A stretch of DNA of 11,360 bases from Lachnospiraceae bacterium. Its GTDB lineage: Bacteria; Bacillota_A; Clostridia; Lachnospirales; Lachnospiraceae. The notes beneath the pieces were generated by a model. That model did no database searches and was not told the DNA's origin. It was given only the letters and a program-made list of their open reading frames with translations. The translations under genes were made by a program, and so were the position numbers. The stretch's first letter is position 1; each line of letters begins with the position of its first letter. The stretch is from positions 1-11,360 of the forward strand of contig JAFZJK010000146.1 in the NCBI GenBank assembly GCA_017553965.1, given 5' to 3'. This document shows positions 6,666 through 11,360 of the stretch, piece after piece.

Positions 6666-7283
6666 TTAAAACAAACGGAACAGACCGATGACCTTGCCGA
6701 GTATCTGGCAGACATCGGTAATGATGGGCTGGAAGATCTCGTTTTCAGGCTGGAGTCTGATATGGCCATCCTCTTTGTAGAAGGTCTTGACGGTAACGGT
6801 ATCACCGATGAGAGCTACAACATAATCACCGTTATTAGCGGTGTTCTGCTGCTCAACGAGGATCAGATCCTTATCATGGATGCCGGCATCTTTCATGCTT
6901 TCACCCTTAACTCGGAGCATGAATACATCTTTCCCGTAAGGGAGCACATCGGAAGGAAGAGGGAAATACCCCTCGTAGTTCTCAACTGCAAGTATGGGAA
7001 GTCCGGCTGTCACAGTTCCTAAGATGGGGATATTAAGGTTGTTGCGGCGGAAGCTGGAGAATGAATCGTCAACTATCTCGATACAACGGGGCTTAGCAGG
7101 ATCTCTTCTGATAAAGCCGTTCTTTTCCAAAGAATTAAGATGTGCATGTACGGAAGAAGTGGACTTAAGATGTACAGCCTCACATATCTCCCTTACCGAA
7201 GGGGGAAAGCCCTTCTCTATGATCTGGTCTTTTATATAATCAAGTATTTCACGCTGCTTCTTGGAAATCTTATCTCTTGCCAT
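6666..7283 (-). CDS. lexA: SOS response repressor LexA
   Basis: This 205-residue repressor of DNA-damage genes is inactivated by RecA-stimulated self-cleavage. The N-terminal winged helix spans residues 1 to about 70: ISKKQREILDYIKDQI, GFPPSVREICEAVHLKSTSS as the recognition region, then HAHLNSLEKNGFIRR. The C-terminal S24 peptidase half has the cleavage site VTAGLP with Ala93-Gly94, the catalytic Ser129 in VKGESMKDAGI and Lys166 in VTVKTF. All residues needed for autocleavage are present. GGAGGAGGG precedes the ATG at good spacing on the minus strand. A promoter and an SOS box lie directly upstream, indicating autoregulation. It is transcribed convergently to rsfS, and the ttcA-like gene lies upstream in the same direction. 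Confidence 0.98.
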   Translation of the reverse strand: MARDKISKKQREILDYIKDQIIEKGFPPSVREICEAVHLKSTSSVHAHLNSLEKNGFIRRDPAKPRCIEIVDDSFSSFRRNNLNIPILGTVTAGLPILAVENYEGYFPLPSDVLPYGKDVFMLRVKGESMKDAGIHDKDLILVEQQNTANNGDYVVALIGDTVTVKTFYKEDGHIRLQPENEIFQPIITDVCQILGKVIGLFRLF

Positions 7284-7313
7284 GTGATACCCTCCTCCTG
7301 TAATGTATCATAT

Positions 7314-7327
7314 CGAATAAATGTTCG
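7314..7327 (-). promoter_or_regulatory. SOS box (LexA operator) of lexA
   Basis: On the minus strand the site reads CGAACATTTATTCG, matching the Gram-positive LexA operator CGAAC-N4-GTTCG at nine of ten fixed positions; the one change is G to A at the first base of the second half. It lies 30 bases upstream of the lexA ATG and just downstream of the -10 box, overlapping the predicted transcription start, where bound repressor would block initiation. Confidence 0.85.
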
Positions 7328-7332
7328 TTATT

Positions 7333-7361
7333 ATAATAACACATCAGTTCTGATTTGTCAA
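7333..7361 (-). promoter_or_regulatory. promoter of lexA, inside the 3' end of the ttcA-like gene
   Basis: On the minus strand TTGACA (7356-7361) and TATTAT (7333-7338) are 17 bases apart. A perfect TATAAT also exists (7330-7335), but at a 20-base spacing from the same -35. The -35 box and part of the spacer lie within the last codons and stop of the upstream gene. The spacer holds a short dyad, ATCAG-TT-CTGAT (7343-7354). Confidence 0.75.
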
Positions 7362-8069
7362 ACGTTTGTTTCCCCAATATTCATGTACCGCATGAAATAA
7401 TCTGTCACGTACACCGGGGTTTTCTTTCTCGAGAGTCTTGATCAGGGTTTTAACATATTCACGTTTGGTGTAGCCGTCTGCAGGACAGGGGTTTTTGACT
7501 ACAGGAAGATTATATAAATTTTTAAAGCCCACTACATCACATTCGTCCACATAAAGCAGAGGCCTGATGAGAGTTATGTCCATACGGTCGAGATAAGTGA
7601 CAGGAGCATAGCAGTAGTAATGGCCCTCGTAGATCAGTGACATGAGCGAGGTTTCTATGGCGTCATCCTTATGGTGAGCGTAAGCCTCTTTGTTACACCC
7701 AAGCTTTTTGGCTTCGTCATTAAATGCACCCTTACGCATCTTGGCACATAAGGAGCAGGGATTTTCCTCGTTACGGATATCAAACACCACCTGCTTAATC
7801 TCGGTATTTACTACAGTGTAGTGCACGCCCATCTCATCGCATAGAGCCTGGATACCTGATACATCGAACTCTTCAAAACCCATACTGACGGTTATGGCTT
7901 CTATGTCAAAATGCTTGGGATAAAAGCGGCGTAAACCGTTTAATGCGTAAAGGAGAGTAAGGCTGTCCTTGCCACCGGATATACCTACGGCTATGCGGTC
8001 GCCTTCCTCGATCATATTATATTCGTCAATTGCCTTCCTTGTTAGGCTTAAAAGTCGTTTCAGCTGCAT
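7344..8069 (-). CDS. TtcA-family PP-loop tRNA thiolation ATPase
   Basis: A 241-residue cytoplasmic protein of the TtcA/TtuA branch of PP-loop ATPases, which adenylate a tRNA base and replace oxygen with sulfur using a [4Fe-4S] cluster. The PP-loop SGGKDS is at residues 31-36. The cluster motif is CSLCAKMRKG with Cys105 and Cys108, close to CSLCSRLRRG of E. coli TtcA, and a third cysteine, Cys195, lies in NPCPADGYTKR. HHKDD at 132-136 is the second nucleotide-binding signature. The likely product is 2-thiocytidine at tRNA position 32, but the exact base is not proven by sequence. The start is preceded by GCAGGT at fair spacing on the minus strand. lexA follows after 60 bases with its own promoter, and some lexA transcription may also come from here. 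I see no convincing promoter for this gene. Confidence 0.85.
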   Translation of the reverse strand: MQLKRLLSLTRKAIDEYNMIEEGDRIAVGISGGKDSLTLLYALNGLRRFYPKHFDIEAITVSMGFEEFDVSGIQALCDEMGVHYTVVNTEIKQVVFDIRNEENPCSLCAKMRKGAFNDEAKKLGCNKEAYAHHKDDAIETSLMSLIYEGHYYCYAPVTYLDRMDITLIRPLLYVDECDVVGFKNLYNLPVVKNPCPADGYTKREYVKTLIKTLEKENPGVRDRLFHAVHEYWGNKRLTNQN

Positions 8070-8156
8070 ATTTTTACCTGCTTCCGATCAAAAAAAGAAT
8101 ATAGTCATATTAACATAAATTTAAGAATTTGTGTAGTGTTATTTTTGCTAAATTGC

Positions 8157-8185
8157 TTGACTTTTTAATGCTGTTTAAGGATAAT
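8157..8185 (+). promoter_or_regulatory. promoter of the amidase gene
   Basis: TTGACT (8157-8162) and GATAAT (8180-8185) lie 17 bases apart, each one base from consensus. The surrounding DNA is AT-rich, as expected in the gap between the divergent ttcA-like and amidase genes. The predicted start near 8192 leaves a 5' leader of about 65 bases. The rest of the gap, 8070-8156, shows only AT-rich sequence and the ribosome binding site of the divergent gene. Confidence 0.7.
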
Positions 8186-8202
8186 ATTACATGAATGTTA
8201 CT

Positions 8203-8261
8203 TGCGTTTTTAACGCATGGAGAAGGACATGGCACCGGGCCATGAGATGAGGATTAGATGA
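8203..8261 (+). promoter_or_regulatory. 5' leader of the amidase mRNA: two hairpins and a tiny overlapping reading frame
   Basis: Hairpin 1 is TGCGTT (8203-8208) with AACGCA (8212-8217) around TTT. Hairpin 2 is CATGGC (8228-8233) with GCCATG (8239-8244) around ACCGG. A 14-codon frame from ATG 8217 to TGA 8259-8261 overlaps the amidase start as ATGA; an internal ATG at 8229 would give 10 codons. The small frame has no well-spaced ribosome binding site (AAGGA ends one base before 8229), so its translation is doubtful. The amidase itself uses TGAGG (8248-8252), 5 bases before its ATG. Confidence 0.35.
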
Positions 8262-10450
8262 AGAGTATTAGAAAGAAGTTTTTTACATTTTTAGCATTAA
8301 GCGTGGCTTTTATACTGGCATTTGGCATGCTGGCACCGTTAAAAGCAGCTCATGCAGACACAAACGATAATATTTCAACGTTTAAATATAAGGACGGAGC
8401 TACCAAGAAAACTGTAACATACAACGGAGTGATCCCTACTTATATCATAGACGGAGAAGAGGCAGACCTTTCAAAACAGCCGGCTCTGCTTTCGGAAAGA
8501 GGCATAGCATATGCTTCAGCGGGAGCACTTTTTAAGGACACTATCGGTGCCAAAGTCAAGTACACCGCATCAAAAAAGCGCATCTCTTTCAAGTACAAAG
8601 GGCATGAGCTTATAATGTATATAGGAAGCACCACTGCAATACTGGATGATGAAGAGATAGAGGCACCGTGCGAGCCTTTCAGGATCAAGTATAAAAAGAG
8701 TAAAAAGACCGCTACCATGGTACCTTCCAGGTTTGTAGCCGAATCGCTGGGCATGGAGTATGTATGGAGCTCGGCGGACTCTACCGTTACCATAAAAACA
8801 CCTTTCTATTATTCTGCAGAAGGTGATGAGGAGCTTAAAAAGTACACCGGCACCCGCGGAAAGATCACATATGAGGGTGAAGCGGTTGACCTTAAGGATA
8901 CACCTTCACTGATATTTAATGATACGGCGATGCTAAGTACCAGGTCACGACTTATAAAGACGGTTGGACTTGATTACTCATTTGATGAGAATAGCGGCGT
9001 TATAAAGGTGGGTTATGGTGAGAACTCCGTATTATACTGCTTAAACAGCAGGATCACATATGTGAACGGACTGCTCAACAGGTGTTCGTATGCACCGTCT
9101 ATCTTCTATATATTTGACAGGGACGATGATATTCTGTATATCCCCGGACGTTTCACATTTGAAAACCTCGGGTTTAATTATGTATGGAATTCCGAGACCG
9201 GTACATCTGAGATATCTACTTTTAAGGAAGAGGAAGAAATCTCAGACACAGGGGAAGGAAATGAAGGTACTGATGTAATTGACGATGTGGATGGTACTGA
9301 TAGTACGGATTGTACCGATACGTCAGAAAATGATAACGAATCCGGAAATGTAGACGGCTCTGATAATACAGAAGAATCAAATACACTAGGTGATACAGAA
9401 GGAACTGGGGAAACAGATGGTTCTGTTAATACAGAAAACAACGATACAGAATCAACTGATTCTGTAAATTCCGGTGAGAACGGTGAAGATGAACCTGAGC
9501 CCACGCCAGTGGTTTTACCTTTAGAACTCATTAACGTATACAATACAAACGATGGCTATAAGTTCTTTATAGATAAGGAAAACTGCATACAGGACCTTAA
9601 GCTTCCTGTACCGGAAAGTGTCAGAGCATCAGATATAGAAGTATTTGAAGATATCATCGGATGCATGACGGAGCTTACCATAGCAGGAGATCATCGAGAT
9701 TTCTATAAGGAAGCTAAAGTAAAGAATTCAGGCGAAGCAATACTTCAGATACAGGTATATTATGATCCAAACACTGACAGCACAGTACTTAGGCTATACA
9801 GTGACTTAGTGCTTGGCTGTGATATCACCGATATCGAGTCCGGCAAAGTGAATGTCAAGATGGATTTCGTTAAAAACCTGTATAAAAAGGTGATCGTACT
9901 TGATGCCGGTCACGGCGGACACGATCCCGGAGCTCAGGCACAAGGGTATAACGAGAGTGACCTTAACCTTAAGGTTATACTTAATGCCCGAGAGATGTTC
10001 AAAGAAACCGATGTAAAGGTTTTCTATACCAGAGTGGATGACACGTTCCAGACGTTGTATGACAGAGCTGATTTCGCCGAACTGGTAGGAGCGGACCTGT
10101 TTATATCGGTACATCATAATTCATCCTGGTATAACACGATCAAAGGTACCAGCGTGTACTACGGTGACCTTGATACATATACCAGTCTTAACGGACTTAC
10201 CAGTGAAAAGCTGGCAAACCTGATGTTAAATAACCTGACAGAAAATCTTGATACTGAAGTGTTTGCTACAGGTGTTATAGCAAAGAATTTCGTAGTAGTA
10301 CGTGACTCAAAGGCACCTGCGGTACTGCTCGAGATAGGATTTATGTCTTGTCCGGAAGAACTGGAAAGACTTGTAAAAGACAAGTTCTCAAGGAAGGTAG
10401 CAAGGACCATAGTCGATACGGTACTGAGTATATACAAAGAGGCTGAGTAA
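8258..10450 (+). CDS. exported N-acetylmuramoyl-L-alanine amidase (Amidase_3) with duplicated N-terminal repeat
   Basis: A 730-residue wall hydrolase that cuts the bond between muramic acid and the stem peptide. In order: a signal peptide (RKK, hydrophobic core 8-28, likely cut after AHA at residue 33); two diverged repeats resembling copper amine oxidase N-terminal domains, residues about 51-187 and 200-321, whose clearest shared block is VPSRFVAESLGMEYVW (155-170) and IPGRFTFENLGFNYVW (295-310); an acidic D/E/S/T/N/G linker (323-417); a beta-rich region (about 420-540), possibly AMIN-like; and the catalytic Amidase_3 domain from about 544. Zinc ligands are His552 in DAGHGGHD, Glu566 in YNESDLN and His619 in SVHHN; the catalytic Glu692 is in LLEIGF. 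The mature part has eight scattered cysteines and no LPxTG or C-terminal anchor. The repeats probably hold the enzyme at the wall. It has its own promoter. Confidence 0.93.
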   Translation: MKSIRKKFFTFLALSVAFILAFGMLAPLKAAHADTNDNISTFKYKDGATKKTVTYNGVIPTYIIDGEEADLSKQPALLSERGIAYASAGALFKDTIGAKVKYTASKKRISFKYKGHELIMYIGSTTAILDDEEIEAPCEPFRIKYKKSKKTATMVPSRFVAESLGMEYVWSSADSTVTIKTPFYYSAEGDEELKKYTGTRGKITYEGEAVDLKDTPSLIFNDTAMLSTRSRLIKTVGLDYSFDENSGVIKVGYGENSVLYCLNSRITYVNGLLNRCSYAPSIFYIFDRDDDILYIPGRFTFENLGFNYVWNSETGTSEISTFKEEEEISDTGEGNEGTDVIDDVDGTDSTDCTDTSENDNESGNVDGSDNTEESNTLGDTEGTGETDGSVNTENNDTESTDSVNSGENGEDEPEPTPVVLPLELINVYNTNDGYKFFIDKENCIQDLKLPVPESVRASDIEVFEDIIGCMTELTIAGDHRDFYKEAKVKNSGEAILQIQVYYDPNTDSTVLRLYSDLVLGCDITDIESGKVNVKMDFVKNLYKKVIVLDAGHGGHDPGAQAQGYNESDLNLKVILNAREMFKETDVKVFYTRVDDTFQTLYDRADFAELVGADLFISVHHNSSWYNTIKGTSVYYGDLDTYTSLNGLTSEKLANLMLNNLTENLDTEVFATGVIAKNFVVVRDSKAPAVLLEIGFMSCPEELERLVKDKFSRKVARTIVDTVLSIYKEAE
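9224..9508 (+). repeat. low-complexity acidic linker within the amidase gene
   Basis: This segment encodes residues 323-417, built almost wholly from D, E, S, T, N and G, with many short GAT-ACA-GAA or AAT-ACA-GAA codon runs (DTE, NTE, DNTEES). It ends in EPEPTP. Such tracts expand and shrink by slippage, so its length may vary between strains. It separates the N-terminal repeats from the catalytic half. Confidence 0.75.
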
Positions 10451-10455
10451 TACCT

Positions 10456-10497
10456 CATCCGCCCTTCGGGCACCTTCCTCTCATGGGGAAGGCTGGA
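10456..10497. repeat. palindromic repeat, copy B (two tandem hairpins)
   Basis: GCCC-TTC-GGGC (10461-10471) is followed by CCTTCCTC-TCAT-GGGGAAGG (10473-10492), an 8-bp stem with one wobble pair. The second palindrome matches copy A at 3238-3256. It starts 5 bases after the amidase stop and has no T run, so it is a poor intrinsic terminator. It may instead be a dispersed intergenic repeat that also protects the 3' end of the amidase mRNA. Confidence 0.65.
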
Positions 10498-10518
10498 AAA
10501 TATTATAAGGAGGTACAG

Positions 10519-11360
10519 ATGGAAAACAGAAGCTATCATCAACAAAAGAATATTGAATATACAAAAAAGCTTCGTGAATTCTTAGCTGAGCTTCCTTCGT
10601 ATGTAACAAGTTATTTCAGGGGCATAGAGCAGAGGACTCAGGCCAGGTCTAGGCTTGCCTATGCCAATGATATAAGAGTATTTTTCGAATGGATCACAAA
10701 ATCCAATCCGATATATGCAGGTAAGGAGTTAAAAAGTATACCGGCATCGGTGCTCTCGGATATGAATGCTTTTGATATCGAGGAATATATGGAATATCTT
10801 AAGCTACGTGATGAGGGTGATATTGAGACGGTCAACTCTGAGGTGACTATAAAGAGAAAGATGTCGGCACTCAGAAGTCTTTTTAACTACCTATACAGAA
10901 ATCAGATCATAGAGAATAACGCAGCCATACAGGTGGATATGCCGAAACTCCATGAAAAAGCGATAGTAAGGCTTGATGTCGATGAGGTATCAAAGTTCCT
11001 TGATGTGGTCGAATACGGTCCGCAGAACATGTCGCAGAGAAAACAGAAATTCCATGAGTTAAATAAAGTAAGAGACCTGGCTATCATGACACTGCTGCTC
11101 GGTACGGGCATGCGTGTGTCTGAGCTCGTGGGAATAGATCTAAGGGATCTCGATTTCGCCAACGGTAGGGTAAAGGTAACCCGAAAGGGCGGATATGAGG
11201 CATATATTTATTTTGGTGATGAAGTAGCTGAAGCTCTGATGAATTATGTTGATGAGCGTGAAAATATAAAGGACATTAAAGTAGGGCATGAGGATGCGTT
11301 GTTCCTCTCCACGCGAAAAAGCAGGATAACCGTCAGGAGCATAGAACTGATGGTCAAGGA
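10519..11360 (+). CDS. XerC/XerD-like tyrosine recombinase, N-terminal part (cut by right edge)
   Basis: An open frame of 280 codons runs off the window. The start is well supported: AAGGAGG (10507-10513) lies 5 bases before the ATG. The N-terminal SAM-like core-binding domain covers about residues 25-140 (LAYANDIRVFFEWI, then KRKMSALRSLFNYLY). The catalytic domain begins near 150. The first catalytic Arg199 is in TGMRVSELVGIDLRDLDF, and the beta-hairpin Lys223 is in VTRKGG. The remaining HxxR, H/W and Tyr motifs lie beyond the edge. It could be the chromosome dimer resolvase XerC/D or a dedicated integrase. The housekeeping context and lack of nearby phage or integron genes favour a Xer role, but the missing C-terminus prevents a firm call. 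It lies 68 bases after the amidase gene with a repeat between. Confidence 0.88.
   Translation, partial: MENRSYHQQKNIEYTKKLREFLAELPSYVTSYFRGIEQRTQARSRLAYANDIRVFFEWITKSNPIYAGKELKSIPASVLSDMNAFDIEEYMEYLKLRDEGDIETVNSEVTIKRKMSALRSLFNYLYRNQIIENNAAIQVDMPKLHEKAIVRLDVDEVSKFLDVVEYGPQNMSQRKQKFHELNKVRDLAIMTLLLGTGMRVSELVGIDLRDLDFANGRVKVTRKGGYEAYIYFGDEVAEALMNYVDERENIKDIKVGHEDALFLSTRKSRITVRSIELMVK

Noticed and set aside
7359..7368. Perfect palindrome CAAACGTTTG next to the lexA -35 box
   Set aside because: It lies within the last codons of the ttcA-like gene and does not match the SOS box; a 10-bp palindrome can arise by chance.
6762..7400. Plus-strand open frames opposite lexA and the end of the ttcA-like gene
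   Set aside because: LexA is fully conserved on the minus strand, and these frames have no recognisable domain or ribosome binding site.
8192..8257. Riboswitch, such as a cyclic di-GMP type, before the amidase gene
   Set aside because: The leader is only about 65 bases and lacks the conserved core sequences of the riboswitch classes I know; only two small hairpins are visible.
9178..9543. Minus-strand open frame rich in S, V, P and F opposite the acidic linker
   Set aside because: It is the reverse of the repetitive acid-coding segment of the amidase; the low complexity explains the lack of stop codons.
10519..11360. Mobile element or integron integrase at the right edge
   Set aside because: No attachment site, cassette array, excisionase or phage gene is visible, and the flanks are housekeeping genes; a Xer-type role fits better, although the C-terminus is missing.

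Overview
The window looks like chromosome from an anaerobic Firmicute of the class Clostridia, most likely a member of the Lachnospiraceae. This rests on the gene order scpA-scpB / rplU-prp-rpmA-obg-yhbY-nadD-yqeK-rsfS, an L27 made with an N-terminal pre-sequence next to its Prp protease, an operator close to the Gram-positive SOS box, AGGAGG-type ribosome binding sites, and an amidase with repeats resembling the copper amine oxidase N-terminal domain. Genus-level placement cannot be made from the sequence alone. No transposase, integron, CRISPR array, tRNA or rRNA is visible.

Layout. (1) Bases 1-2006, plus strand: the 3' part of a calcineurin-like metallophosphoesterase, overlapping scpA by 4 bp, then scpB, closed by an intrinsic terminator at 2016-2049. 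(2) Bases 2125-6618, plus strand: a strong promoter and a structured leader RNA precede rplU-prp-rpmA. An intrinsic terminator (3189-3219) and a decayed palindromic repeat come next, followed by obg, yhbY, a fused nadD-yqeK gene and rsfS. The unit ends in a hairpin that can serve as terminator on both strands. (3) Bases 6666-8069, minus strand: a TtcA-type tRNA thiolation gene upstream of lexA. lexA has its own promoter and an SOS box. (4) Bases 8157-10450, plus strand: a promoter, a short 5' leader with two hairpins, and a 730-residue exported N-acetylmuramoyl-L-alanine amidase. (5) Bases 10456-11360: a second copy of the palindromic repeat, then a XerC/D-like tyrosine recombinase cut by the right edge.

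How the genes fit together. ScpA and ScpB are the kleisin and accessory subunits of the SMC condensin. The central unit mostly concerns the large ribosomal subunit: L21, L27, the protease that matures L27, and Obg, YhbY and RsfS, which act in 50S assembly or silencing. The nadD-yqeK fusion adds NAD synthesis and a probable diadenosine-tetraphosphate hydrolase. LexA, the Xer-type recombinase and the amidase relate to DNA damage, chromosome resolution and wall turnover, but nothing here shows that they are co-regulated.

Most of the window is conserved housekeeping DNA, and I do not see a clearly undescribed system. The items most worth a second look are the NadD-YqeK fusion, the Prp/L27 maturation pair, the candidate L21 leader, the hairpin that may cover the yhbY ribosome binding site, the 5' leader of the amidase gene with a tiny coupled reading frame, the repeat-built amidase itself, and the palindromic repeat pair.
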